A DNA stretch of 64,000 nucleotides from Laguncularia racemosa (Eukaryota; Streptophyta; Magnoliopsida; Myrtales; Combretaceae), in NCBI GenBank assembly GCA_037954665.1, contig JBBMOL010000058.1, positions 2,108,001 through 2,172,000 of the forward strand, read 5' to 3'. Made by a program: the position numbers and the translations under genes. This document shows, piece after piece, positions 25,080 to 37,540 of this stretch (the first letter of the stretch is position 1; the number at the start of each line of letters is the position of its first letter). The notes beneath the pieces were generated by a model. The model searched no databases and was not told where the DNA came from. It saw only the letters and a program-made list of their open reading frames with translations.

Positions 25080-27632
25080 TCCATTTAGTAGTATCTTAGT
25101 GATGTCAATAATGATGCTGTCTGCTTATTTGGTTTTATTAGGAGTTAAGTAATGGGGGATTGTTTTAATTATTAATTTTTTTAATCTTTTAAAAACTTCT
25201 TTATTTAATGGGAGAAAATGAAATCTAGATTCACTAATAGGTTTAGGAGTGGTTGATGTAAGTGACATGGTTGAGGTACACTAGGGAGAGTGAATGGTTG
25301 GGAGTAGTACATGAAGATGAGTGGTTTGAGAGGTGGTGATCGTGGTATGCCGAGGAGAGAGAAAGGAGGGTAGAAGTGGTGATTGTGGCCATGTTAAGGT
25401 TGTTGGGAGAGAGAGAGATTTTTTTTTCAATTAATTTAGTTGTCAAAAAATTAATTGTAAATGATTGCCTAAAATAAAAAATCTTAAATTGCTTGAATTG
25501 GCTTTAAGATATCATTTTAATTGATGAAAATATGTGTCACATAACAATTGGTCATAAATGACACATCATCTAATGGTTACTAATGGTGTTGAGCAAGATA
25601 GTAATGTTGGCAATTAAATGTTTGATTGGGTAGTCAATATGATATAAAAAAAGTTAAGGTTGTTAATTATAAAGTGATCCATAATATACACAACTAAATG
25701 GTTGGGATTTTGGTCTTGTGTTTATATAGCATGGCAACCATTTTACCTTTTAAAATTGCATTTAGATTATGGTATTAGAATGTTTTGTCCTTTATTTTTA
25801 TTATTCTTTTTATAATAATTAATAACTTTAAATTTTATTGACTAAAAATTATGATAATATCCTAAATTATTTTCTTACAAATTTAATCATTTTCTTATAA
25901 AAAAATATTAAATAATGTCAAGATATATTTGCCAGCAAAATAAGATGAATTGGGTCTCCCACTATATAGTTCTAGGTCCGTCCCTGCCCGTCATTATATA
26001 TTTGAGCTAAGTTGATTAAGAAAAGTCAATTTGTTTAATGAACCGGTTATAGATGGATTCGACCCGGCCTGTTTTCCAGCTCCAATCGTTCCGAGAGTCT
26101 TGTTCCAAGGCACAGGCGTATAACGTAGAAACTTGCACGATTTGCACCTTCTTCGAGGGTTCGTCTATCTAAAAGTTCACAATTAGTCTATAAGAGGAAT
26201 GCAGTATACATAATATAATGTTCTTGCTTGGTTTAATTAATAATATGAAGTACTAAAACATTTTGGATTGTACAATTGGTTCATTAAAATTTTAGTTTCA
26301 GCTAATTTCTGAACCTTTGAAAAAAAATGTGATCAAAATTTATTATAGTATATTAATGGAGGTAATCTTAATCTCGTTTTGTGTCAAAAAAGATTTATGA
26401 TTAAAGTTTATTTTTAAGAATTATAAGTGACACAACAACACTTAGAAGGCTTATGAAGTGCCATCACCTTTTTTCCCTTTTTTTGTATTCATCACATTAG
26501 AAATATGGTAAATTTGTATTTTGTAGAATATTATTATTATAATAATTATCGGTAGAGTGTGGAAGAAAATATATAAAACCTGTCATTTATATAAGGCCCA
26601 AGGCCCAAGGCCGAAGGCTAGTTTTAGTAAGTCTACACGGTCTGCATTAAGAAACTGTCTCTTCTCTTGCTTCGTCAAAATATTCAAAATAGTACTGATC
26701 TATCTAAAGCATCAACATCCAAAAATAACGATGACTTGAATTGGACCAACATTTGATCCCAATTTGAGTTTAATTAGGTTTATAAATTATTTGAATTAAA
26801 TATCATAAAACTTAAATTTAATTTGATAAATTAGTGAAATAATTTAAATTTGATATAATTATTTTAGTATCGAATCAGACTTAAATATTTCATAATTCAT
26901 TTGACTCATTTTACATGCCAGGACTAGGAGCTAGGAGCTAATTCCATTCTCTTTGTCTATTTATTTTATAAAATAACTCTATTAATCATGACCGAGTCAC
27001 GACCATGGACCTGCCTTTAGACCTTTTTGCCTGTGTCGGCTCTCGTGCTCCTTTAACAAATCAATGCCACAATTTTATGCATAGTTTTAGGTGAGCTGAA
27101 TTCGGAGGTACGCATACCTAAAAGCGAGGAAACTCATACGAAACCCAATTAACCAAAATTCGATTTAATTCATACTTCAACCATTTTATCGAGAAAATAA
27201 AAACAAACACCACTTAGCAACCTTTTATGACAACACCGTGATATCGAAGCAGTTGACCAAAATTCTTGTAAAGCACCAGGTGTTTCTTTCACATTGGAAA
27301 GATGTTCCACCTCTCCGCACCTGTTTAGCCTACCCCACCAGTAGGCTAGGACAGATCTTTTTCCCACGTACACGTATTCTGAACTAACAGTCGGATAAAT
27401 TTTGAATATTATTTATTTAATATATATGCCAATTCCAGTTTTTTTTTTTTTTTTTTTAATTTTTTTGACATACATAAAAACTATGCTATTAGCAAGATAT
27501 AGATGAAAACATCATTTAAAAAAAAAAATAAAAAAACTTTATCCCGCTTTTAAAGTAAATGTAAATGAGGGTTGTCGTGTCTGGCCCGAGGATTACGGTG
27601 ATAAATTGCTTTTGGTGACTAGTGATTTATCT
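25080..27632. other. AT-rich intergenic DNA upstream of the DUF604 gene
   Basis: No supported gene. A C/A-biased short frame at 25243-25446 (minus) is low complexity. A short aaggccc repeat lies at 26594-26612. T- and A-runs occur at 27440-27460 and 27517-27536. Confidence 0.45.
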
Positions 27633-27650
27633 TATATATATATATATATA
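27633..27650. promoter_or_regulatory. TA-repeat tract in the likely core promoter of the DUF604 gene
   Basis: Nine TA units lie about 60-75 bp upstream of the chosen ATG at 27709. The tract could supply the TATA element. It could also be a plain microsatellite, since similar tracts occur elsewhere in the window. Confidence 0.35.
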
Positions 27651-27708
27651 TTTCCGTCTTGTTTCATGTTTTTGCTTTTGTGTTGGAGGATTTGGGCATC
27701 ACAAAAAC

Positions 27709-30460
27709 ATGCACCTTCTCAATCTATTTGCCAAAACCCAATCCTATTCTCGTTTAATCAACCTAGTTTTAGTTTCATCTTCTGTGTACATCATTTACTT
27801 GCTTCTCTCATTATTCCTAGTAGGCGACACAGAGTCTATACACATAAGTTCATCCTTAAAACATGTCATACAGAGATACGAACCAACCACTCTTGATCAC
27901 ATTGTATTCGGCATAGCTTCAAACAAGAAATCATGGCCGAAAAGGAAGCAATACATCAAATTATGGTGGAAACCGCAGCGTATGCGCGGGTGCGTGTTCG
28001 TCGATAGCGAGCCATATGGTGCTGATTCATATAGCGCCGATGCCCTGCCACCGGTATGCATTTCTGAGGACACTTCAAGGTTTCCGTACACCAACAGAGG
28101 CGGCGATCGGTCCGCGATTCGGGTTGCGCGGGTTGTTAAGGAAATTGTAGGGCTTAATCATACAAATGTGCGGTGGTTCGTGTTTGGAGACGATGACACG
28201 GTTTTCTTTCCGGAAAATTTGGTGAAGACGCTGAGGAAATATGATCACAAATTGTGGTATTACATCGGTAGTAATTCGGAGATCTATGAGCAGAACAGGG
28301 TTTTCGGATTCGGAATGGCTTTCGGTGGAGGAGGATTTGCTATTAGTTACCCACTTGCTAAAGTATTGGCCAAAGTCCTCGATTCTTGCATTCAGAGGTA
28401 TCCCCATCTCTATGGGAGTGATTCTAGAGTCTTCACTTGCTTGACTGAGCTTGGTGTGAGATTGACTCATGAACCCGGTTTTCATCAGGTACCAATTCTT
28501 AACTCCTGTCTTAGAATTGTGAAAAAACAAACAAAAAAAAAAAATGTTTGATGTAATCCGCATGTTTAAACTTTTACATTATGATTGTTTCAAATTTAAT
28601 GTCAATTTATGTTGTCAGGATAGAGGCTCCCCAAATTAAAACCCCTTAAGCAATAAATATGAAACCGTACACTATCAATTGTGTTTAAACTTTTACTTGA
28701 ATTAGTTGTAGATTTAGAATTTATTGATTCTAACCTTTCCACCGATCCTGCCTAAAATTTTTAATCAGCGAGTCTTGTATTTTATGAACACCATAAACCA
28801 TTGAACTAATTCCGTATTGGGGTTTCTGCATATGAAATTCAAATATAATAAAACATTGATCATATTGAGTATTCTCTTGAAGTAGTTTTTTTTTTTTTTT
28901 TCCTGTATTTTACCGGTATCTTTTTAGTTTAAAATCGGATGTTTGAATAGTTTATTACATGTGTATAGCATGTTGTTTCTAATAAATATAATAAAGGAGT
29001 AAAACATTATTGTATAAGTGGTTTGTAATCTTGACAAAGATGGGGATTAGCAATGGGGGAAAGTTGTGAACCGTAAGATTAACTTATTTTTTATATCTGT
29101 TCAACCTTCACTGATTTCATTCGAAAAATTCTTAGATAGATCCGGTCTATTGAGCGGACCGGCAATATATAGGTTAAAAACAAAGAAAATATTAGATAAT
29201 ACCTCCTTGTTTTTAGCACTCTTTTATTTTTAGCTACAGTGTAGTAGTTACGGATGGAAGGATTCTACCTAATTATATTTCCATTCCTTGACCTTCATTC
29301 GGTTCACATGAAGTACCCAATAGAAGCAGTTTCTCTTTTATGGTCTTATATAAAACGTCCAAATGCGATTTAATTGAATAACAATCCAGCCACGTTCATT
29401 CTTAAACTCATTGGATGTGATGATCCCTGTTGTATGATTATTTAGTAAATCATTTGAAGTGCTAATTGCTACTTCCAATTGCTTGCAATTGAACTGTTCA
29501 GTTTGATATTCGCGGGGATACATTTGGGCTACTAACTGCACATCCAGTGACACCATTGGTATCTTTGCACCACATTGATCACACAGACCCTATTTTTCCC
29601 AACAAGACAGAGGTTGAGGCATTACAACATCTATTCGATGCAGCTAAGGTTGATTCCAACAGGATTTTGCAACAAACAGTTTGCTATGATCGTTTGTTTT
29701 ATAGGGCAGTCTCAGTCTCATGGGGTTATGCGGTTCAAATTTACCAAAATCGCTTGACATTGCCAGATATTCTAAAGGTTCAAGAAACATTTAGGCAATG
29801 GAAGAAAGGAAATACTATACTTGCTGGAACATACACATTTAACACTAGACAACCGGATGCCGATGCGTGTCGAAGGCCCATCAAGTTCCTTATGGACAGT
29901 GTGTATACTACAGGGAATGAAATTGTGAGCACGTACAAGAAATTGCATACTAATTGCTCATCTCTATTGGATTTACAATACAAAATTGAGGAAGTTCGTG
30001 TCTACTCTCAAAACCTTGATCTTGATATTAAGCAGGTATCATTTTTTGTTGGGTATCTTCTACCTTTTATTGTCTGTTGGTTGATTTAGTATAATTACGG
30101 ATTAATTACAATAAGCTATGCTGTAGACGAGACAAATAGGTCATTAACCTGATACCATTTCAAAAGTCTATGCTTATACAAAGTGCTTATTTGGACACGA
30201 GACCGATCTGATTCGCTTAAAATATAGATAACTTATTAAGGCTCGATTCAGTATATAGTTATTTGTTGCATAATTATTTCGTAAATATACCATCAGCTTG
30301 TGCACCATGCTAATCTTTTTCTTGTCGACACATTCAGTTGCAGGCTCCAAGAAGACATTGCTGTGATGTTCTATCTTCCTCTTTTGACGGAGTGATGGAC
30401 ATTTCCGTACGAGAATGCAAAGAAGACGAATTGATCTCCATACATGCACAATATAAATAG
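27709..30460 (+). CDS. DUF604 family protein, GT31 / Fringe-like glycosyltransferase, 3 exons, 476 aa
   Basis: Exons are 27709-28488, 29502-30035 and 30344-30460, all phase 0 with GT-AG introns. The protein is a probable type II Golgi membrane protein. Residues 16-38 form a signal anchor (LINLVLVSSSVYIIYLLLSL...). The lumenal Fringe-like domain has IVFGIASNKKSW, RWFVFGDDDTVFF with the metal-binding DDD at 161-163, FGFGMAFGGGGFAISYPLA, and a GSDSRVFTCLTELGVRLT block. Exon 2 adds the DUF604 part (FDIRGDTFGLLTAHPVTPLV, CYDR, TFNTRQPDADACRRP). Donor and acceptor substrates are unknown for this family. The ATG at 27709 is preferred over the in-frame ATG at 27622 because the latter would place 29 atypical residues, encoded partly by the TA repeat, before the anchor. 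Confidence 0.9.
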
Positions 30461-31484
30461 TTAGGTCTAATTATGGCATCTAGTGAATTAGTTTTTCTTT
30501 GTCTTCTTATTTTTATTTTTTTTAGTTGTTTTAGAATCTCCTCTTTGGTAGAACATTTTAGATTATTGCTAAACACGCCCATAAAGAAATTTCGGTGTTA
30601 TAGCAATGCGCTGAGTTGTATCGTAAGCATGGAGGAAAGGACATCTTAATATCGATTGTTGACTAGTTTTACCCAATTTGCAGCACTTAGATACGATGTC
30701 TTTTTCTATGTGGAAGGCAACCTCCTAGCAACCCACTCAGCAAAATTTATTAACTTGACTGGTGTAGTAGATACATAAAATTGCTTACATAACAAGGTTA
30801 ATTTTCTGGATCCCTGAGAGAGTATCGGATGGGATTGGTGGATTTAAAACAGATCTTGTCAAGAGCTCTTCGATCTTATCCTTTCTCGACAAAAATAAAT
30901 ATTGATTAGATTTTTTTACAAACTTGTATACTCCTTTCCTTTACACCAGGATTCATTTTCAATTGAGAAACTAGATTTCCTCCCATCCTACATGTCCTTA
31001 CTGTCCATGCCTGTCATATTCATTTGTGGGTTTGCCGAAATTGTCTATCTCACTTTTTATCCCTCTCTGATTCTTTCAAGAGAAACATTTAAAGAGGAAT
31101 GCCCATTTCTTTTAATTTGAAGTGCATGATTTATATTGCGAAGACACACACTGACGCGAAATCTAAACTCCCACATTAATCAATGGAGTATGCACCTAAG
31201 TGCAACCAAATCCAACGACTTCCTTGTGCAACTTTTGAGTCAGATTCCTGTGAACCAGGAACAGAGCAGCTTTGTGCAACTTTTGAGTCGGATTCCTGTG
31301 AATCAGGAGCAGAGCAGCTACTATCGAAGGAGGAATCAATAAATGTAATTTCCTTTTCCTGTATGTTACAACATGTGGATTGGAGAAGATGGAAATTACA
31401 GAGCAGATCACTCGTGACTTGAGTTTCAAGGTAATGCCTCCAGAGACAGAGAAAGCATCAGATGATTAACCATCAATCAGTTAA
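30461..31484. other. Convergent intergenic spacer between the DUF604 gene and the cyclin gene
   Basis: The two genes end facing each other here, so the interval holds both 3' UTRs. A 48-bp direct repeat lies at 31224-31319. No gene is supported. Confidence 0.5.
31224..31319. repeat. Two tandem copies of a 48-bp unit
   Basis: Units 31224-31271 and 31272-31319 both start TTGTGCAACTTTTGAGTC and end CAGAGCAGCT, with three single-base differences. The unit is 16 codons long, so a plus-strand frame stays open across it. It sits about 165 bp past the cyclin stop and probably lies in or near its 3' UTR. Confidence 0.9.
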
Positions 31485-32580
31485 TCAGTCTACAACATGA
31501 GGTGGTGCATCATCAACAGAATACTCACTCACATCCTCCACCGCACTCGGCAACGTCAGCGCCTTGGTTCTATGCCGCTCATGGCCGTTAACCAGCATTT
31601 CTCTTTCCAAGTGCAAGCAGTAGCTCTCAAACACCGGCGAACTGACCGTGATTCTGAAGTCAAGAAGAACGAGCAGTTCTAGTTCAAGCCTGTTCAATTC
31701 AGCATTGCTGATACCACCGACTCGAGCATAGAATGCATTGTTATAGTGCCTGAAATTTGCATTCGGGGGCATCAATTTCAGCATGGTTCAGGAAAGCTTG
31801 ATTGCAGTCGTGTTTCCAACAATTCGAACTTGTAGATGAAATTACACATGATAGGACATCACAGCTCTAAATTTTTATTTTTAATCAAATTGAAAGTATA
31901 TGTAAAAATTAAAATTTAATTATGGAAAAAAAAGTTATTAAATTTTTCCGTGAATGCATAACATTACGAATGCATCAGGGTTGTGGCAATCATTATGAGA
32001 AGTGCTTAAATTTGCCATTAAAACTAAATGTAAAGAATCCTGTGCAGATGGGCGGTCCCGTTTTCCTATATACTAAAAATTCAACGAAATAATATATCTA
32101 TAGGTCTACGTGCAACCGGTGTCATCCGCTGAACACTTAAAAAAGCATCATGATAACGTCTGAAATTTCTACTTACGCATCATCAAGCATCTTCGAGGCC
32201 ACCATGACACTGGTAACAAGCAGGCGATGCACATTAAGCGAAACCACGAGCGACTGAGGATGTTTATGCACCAACCTGTCAATGTAAACGTACCCCACGA
32301 CGAAACACGAGGGACTACAATTCGTGTACTTGTAAATTCTCTCCATGTACTTTGGTATGCTTATACTTGGTGCCCTCACCCCATGAAAGCCATCCAAGCT
32401 CTTTCCCAGACAAGCCAAGCCATATTCCGACCCGCTTAAGCTGTCTAGGAGCCGGTCATTGCGAGCCACTAGCTTCTCTAGGACGGACGATAGTATGGTC
32501 AGTACCCTTGGAGTTTGTGGCTCGAGCTCGCTCGGATCGGGCCTGCTCTGGAGGGCAGGGTACTCGCTCACGGCTAACAT
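31485..32580 (-). CDS. U-type (P-type) cyclin, CYCU1-1-like, 2 exons, 222 aa
   Basis: Exons (minus) are 32580-32177 and 31749-31485; the GT-AG intron splits an Ala codon. The cyclin box runs from about residue 24 (TPRVLTILSSVLEKLVARND) through FHGVRAPSISIPKYMERIYK, CSPSCFVVGYVYIDRL and LNVHRLLVTSVMVASKMLDD. Exon 2 continues HYNNAFYARVGGISNAELNR, then LELLVLLDFRITVS and a C-terminal YCLHLEREM. The closest match I recall is Arabidopsis CYCU1-1 (CYCP2;1), about 210 aa. U/P-type cyclins are PHO80-like, bind CDKA, and have been tied to nutrient and cell-cycle control; the role here is inferred. The start is the first ATG in a frame with family-like length. Confidence 0.92.
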
Positions 32581-32632
32581 TTAGAGCCGGAAAGCCATTA
32601 TCAGATGGTCTACCACTTGAGTTGTGAGACTG

Positions 32633-32651
32633 AGAGAGAGAGAGAGAGAGA
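32633..32651. repeat. (GA)n microsatellite in the cyclin 5' leader
   Basis: About nine GA units lie some 50 bp upstream of the cyclin start. On the gene's strand this is a CT tract, a common plant 5' UTR element. Confidence 0.8.
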
Positions 32652-34764
32652 GATAGAATTTGGAGTTTGGACAAGCATTTTGGTTTGGGTGGTGGAAGTT
32701 GAAAGGGTATGCTTTGGAAAGAGCTTTCGGCTTTTATGTTTGCACGTGCTGAGGCTTATCAGGTTTGAGGGATGAAGAAATTGCCGATTAACACGTGTAC
32801 ACAGCTGATTAGTAGAAATTGGAATTCGGAGGGACCACGAATAGGGACTAGGATGTTGAAAGAAAAAGAATAAAAGGGTGTGGGATACTAATTTCATAGA
32901 ATTCCACTATTCTATACTCAATTGACTAAAAATATATTCATATTAATATTTTAGGAATGTTATGGTCTTGTAGTGGAATATTTTTCTTTCAAGATGGCAT
33001 TGTATTTGACATCTCTCTGTCCGTTCTTTGGAAATTTGTAAAACATATTGTTGGTAAAAGCAAAATGAAATAGTTTAGAAATAAAATTAAAAAATTTAAA
33101 TTATATCATCTTATACCACTAAACTATCCGATGGCTATCATTATGCGAATATTAATACTTAAAATAAATTATTAAAATGGTTTTTCACTATCATTATCAT
33201 CACCACCACCATCCCTACTTCACTGCACATCGCCTTCCCTCTGCATCCCCTCAGTGATCAATAGGAGCAATCCACTATGCTCTCCGACTTGAATTCATTC
33301 CCTTCATATGTGAAGCAACTTGAATTATCATATTATCATCTATAAATATGATTTACTCATGGTTTTTATCACTCCATTGTCACAATATCATGCAATGACT
33401 CAACCAAGGAGTCTGACGATCTTATGCTATGCGGTATAACGAAGTAGCAAATTTCAATTATCACAAACACAAAACCAAACATAGACATTTCGGGTGATTA
33501 AAAAGGACCATATGGATTTTAATTTAAGTTAAATATTCTCTCGTCTCACCAATATTTTCTCTTGTAAGTTTCTTTAAAGGATAATTATGGGGTACCAAAA
33601 AAAAAAAAAAAGAAAAGAAAAGAAAAAGGAATAACGAATGAGCATAACAAAGTTTGAATTATATTACTTTCTAACATAATAATAATAATAAAAACTTAAA
33701 AGATTTTGGGCCAACTAATTGAGGGCAGAGTCCACAACATATGCTGCTACACAAAAAGTACTTGATAAGTCATAAAGCAACATTTTTGGTCTCAAACTTA
33801 GAATTTCAATAGGATCAGGTTTGACCAAAATTCCGCTCAACCTTAGCATTTTGTTTGTTTATTTTAAAAGTATTACATGTTTTTATATTAAGTTAGATTT
33901 GCCGTATAGTCAGTCCCTCTTTTTTATCGGCCCAAATTTCATAAAGTACTAAAATTATATCCCATCATAAATTCTATGTCGAGTTTTAATTTAATTCTTT
34001 TAGCTTGTAAACTTCTTAAGCTTAATTCATTGTTTCCTGATGTTCAATTTAATTACAAAGTTCCAAATCCTGCTACACCAGCAATTTATTATGTTGGGTA
34101 CAAGCTGCCCAATGTTGGTTTTGAAAAGCCCCTTGCTTAATCAAGCTGGATTTGGGTTTGCTCCATTCGATATAATTTTGATTGAAGGTAAAGTTACTCT
34201 AGAGATAAAGATATTGAACAAGTTTAATCATTTCAAGAAGATTTTAAGCTTAAAAATCCTTAGCTCGATTGAGCTCTCATGGCATGATATGCTAACTCGA
34301 CTAGAGTGGGGGAAAAAGAGGTGTCATGATAGTATCATTGGTTGCCTACCAAGGTACTCCGATGGGAAAAAAGAACGTCGAGTAGTTGAGGGTGTTGTAA
34401 CGTTAGATATGAGATGTTCCTCGTCTCATTGTTTAGAATTTGCATGCTTTTGTGAAACTAAAGTGTATCATATGCCTTGGAAATAGGATCCTAGGAAAAA
34501 AAATTCTCGACACATTTTCTTACCTAATGCCCGCATCGCATGTATACAGCATTTCTATTGTTGGTGAATCCCCAATTACAAGAAGTTCATGTTCTACGAT
34601 TATTTTTATCACTGCTCTAGTCTATGTAGGTCATGTTTCCTAGTACATTAAGTAAATTAGAAAAAAGAAAAGAAAATATCAATAAAAGTCCTTATGTATC
34701 GCTAATAGGCAAAAGAAATAAGCAATATACCATTTTATACACTTTTTTTTTTTTATAAAGTATG
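32652..34764. other. Cyclin promoter and intergenic DNA up to the solo LTR
   Basis: The first few hundred bases are the cyclin upstream region. The rest is AT-rich with an A/G run at 33598-33628. An open frame of 148 codons (34040-34486) has no recognisable domain and is probably chance. Confidence 0.45.
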
Positions 34765-36167
34765 TGATATCATAAGTAAGTACCTATCGATTAATGTAAT
34801 AAAATGAATTAATTACGAATGTCGCCCACAAAGACTACAATTACTAATATTAACTAAGACTTTATTATCTAATCATCAAATTAAAAGGAATTAATTAACT
34901 AGAAAATTTTATGATTATTAAAATAGTAAAAAGAAAGTAGGTATACTAAAAAGTTTGAATTAATGTTATAAGAATACATATCTAAATTTAGTTTACCCTT
35001 AGAATCATATATAATTTATTAAAGTTAATTCCAATTTCATTCTTCATTTTCTTAACTGTAGAAATTCCTTAATCAAATTAATATCTTTTTCAAGATTCTA
35101 ATCTTAAGTTGATTAATTAAAATCTCTCTCTAATTTAAACCCCTAAAATTGCATTACATTCGTTTTATGAATTCCATTATTAGATTTAACCATAATTCGA
35201 AAGATTTATGTCATCCTATTTTTAGGGTTGCATGCAACTCTTTTCAATTACACTATATCTAATTATATAAATGATTTCTCAATCTATTTATATAATATTA
35301 ACAATCAAGAATTAATATTCTAGAAATATTAAATTTTTGCAATGAAGAACATGCATAATTGAATTAAGATAATAAAGATTTTATTGAATAATTACTGAGA
35401 TAAAATTACATAATAATTCTAAGGTTTCATAAATCTAGATACTAGAAGAATTTAAGCTATCATTATGATATAAAATTTGATAATAAAATTGAAATAAATC
35501 ATAATGGAAAGAAAAACCCTTGTAATATGTCTTGTAATTCTGAATTGTACAATTTGATCTTCGATGCTCCTGCTTCTTCAAGGAATTCTTCTTTTTGTTT
35601 ACTTAAAAATTCTCTATTTCTCTTAAAAACTCCTTCATTTTCTCATTTTCTCTTTTTCTTAGGGTTTAGATCTGGTATTTATATTACTTTGCCGTCGAAC
35701 TCAACACGACCCTTCAATACGGTCATATTAAGGTCGTGTTCAACTTAAATCTTTCAACTGCGTCCAGATCTGAGGACATATGACCAACATGACCTCCAAC
35801 ACAGTTATGCTGAACTTAAATCAACATAGTCGTGTTATATGGTTATGTTTGGATTCTATTGCTTTGAAAGTTACACAATTGTTAACATGGTCGTGTTATT
35901 TTTTTATGTATCCTTCTAGTCTTCCTTCAAGTTCAACATGACCATATTACTTGATTGTGTTGATTCTTTAAATGCATCAAATTTTTTCATTTTAATTTTG
36001 AATTACACGAAACTTGACTCATTTTCTTTATTTGTTGATTAAAGAATATATTAAACCTGAAATTAAAATATTATTTAATTAGGTAGCATATTTTCTTAAA
36101 ATTCTTATAATTTCACTGAATTCATCTAAAATCTTATTTACAAATATATTTTATTAATCATTTATCA
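34765..36167. mobile_element. Solo LTR, 1403 bp, TSD GTATG
   Basis: The element starts TGATATCATAAG and ends ATTTATCA, giving the TG...CA ends of an LTR. It is flanked by perfect 5-bp repeats GTATG (34760-34764 and 36168-36172). No internal retroelement sequence adjoins it, so it is a solo LTR left by recombination. Its layout matches the element at 55555-56992: an AT-rich first half with tagaaattccttaat, then an aacctcttgta / aacccttgtaata block, then a stretch rich in cacggtcgtgtt-like words. No coding capacity is visible. Confidence 0.8.
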
Positions 36168-36172
36168 GTATG

Positions 36173-37411
36173 TAATAAATTTTAAAAGTATAATAAAGTT
36201 CTTTCTTGCATTCTTAATAAGTGCACTAAGAGTATCCACCAAAATAACTTTTAAAAAATATAACTCCTTGATAAGACCATTCATTAATATTCTATGTAAA
36301 TCAAGGATTGCTTAAAGTAGCACCTTCATGAGATGGATTAGCACTTTAGCAGGATGTTTTATATGATTTGATATGACCACGTTATTCAAGAGAAATAAAA
36401 AAAGAAAAAAAAAATCCTAAAGCATATGTGAAGTTTCAGGGAAAATTTTCCTTAAGAAATGCTTACAAATATATAATTTAATTTTGTAAAAGTTAAAGCA
36501 TTATGAGCAACTAATCTACCATGTTTTGTCCCCTAGTTTTGTATATTCACAAACATTAAAGGTTTCTGTGTCTTATAAAAATTTTTAGAGCCTTTTTCCT
36601 ATTGTTTTGGTTGTAGTATTGTTATTGCTGCATTGTTGGGTTAGATTATACAGGCTGGATTAGGTGTATACAATTTAAGCTGCTCCATCATGTAGATTTT
36701 TTTTACTAAAGGATAAATCCAACAATGTAGAATAATCAGGTTATCTAATGATAAAACCTATCCCTGATACCTAATTTTTTCCCATCGGATTGGCAATAAT
36801 CTAATGATATGATTAATCAAATTAGGGTTGATTACAGAAAAATTACATATGTTTTGTATGTCAATGTTATCGATTCTTATATTTTGTGCACCTTCATTTT
36901 CATCTGTTTAGAAAGCATTAGTTAAATGGAGTATGAGTACGAGAAATACACTGACGGGAAACAAATAAAAGCTCCCACAAACCATTCCTTCTTTCATTTC
37001 TCTAGTCGAAGTGTTTTTGGAATTTTTATCTGTATATTTATTTTTTGCCCTATATATGTTTTACATGTATATTTTTAACATCTAACTAATATGGACGTAT
37101 AAAGTATAAATAGTTAAAAATACAGATCGTTTTCTGTAATTAACCCATTAAATTATATTCTGTTTTCAACGCCATTTTAGGCGGATTATGATATGTTTCG
37201 TGCAAATTTTAGTACAAGAATGTGAAAAATCAGGTCCGCTACAACTTCAATTATGAGAAACTATTGCATAAAATAAATCCATGAGAATTTTTTATTTTAT
37301 TTATTTATTTTGGTTAACCTGCCATTACCAGCTTTGGTTATACTGAAAAGTGAAACCAACTCCAACAAGCTGGCCATGCATAGCATGTAGCTCCCTTCTG
37401 GACACACGAGT
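36173..37411. other. Intergenic DNA upstream of the phytocyanin gene
   Basis: AT-rich sequence with no supported gene. The last part is the phytocyanin promoter. Confidence 0.45.
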
Positions 37412-37419
37412 TATATATA
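37412..37419 (+). promoter_or_regulatory. TATA box of the phytocyanin gene
   Basis: TATATATA lies about 122 bp upstream of the ATG at 37541, immediately followed by CGTGAC, an ACGT-type element. Confidence 0.45.
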
Positions 37420-37540
37420 CGTGACGAGTTACCAACTCTAATCGCAAGTTGCGCTTCCTCTCCAATCTCTTTCTCCCATTTCTTGGCAATCTTCTTGGCG
37501 ATACTACACTGTTCCATATCATTGCCCTAAAAAGTTAAAA

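Noticed and set aside
25243..25446. Ser/His-rich minus-strand frame (67 codons)
   Set aside because: Low complexity, no domain, no flanking gene structure.
27622..27708. In-frame upstream ATG extending the DUF604 protein by 29 residues
   Set aside because: It would translate the TA repeat into alternating Tyr/Ile ahead of the membrane anchor; the ATG at 27709 gives the usual type II layout.
28075..28563. 162-codon frame antisense to the DUF604 gene
   Set aside because: It mirrors exon 1 of a well-supported gene and reads into its intron; a shadow frame.
34040..34486. Open frame of 148 codons on the plus strand
   Set aside because: No recognisable domain, no splice or promoter context, composition like the surrounding AT-rich DNA.
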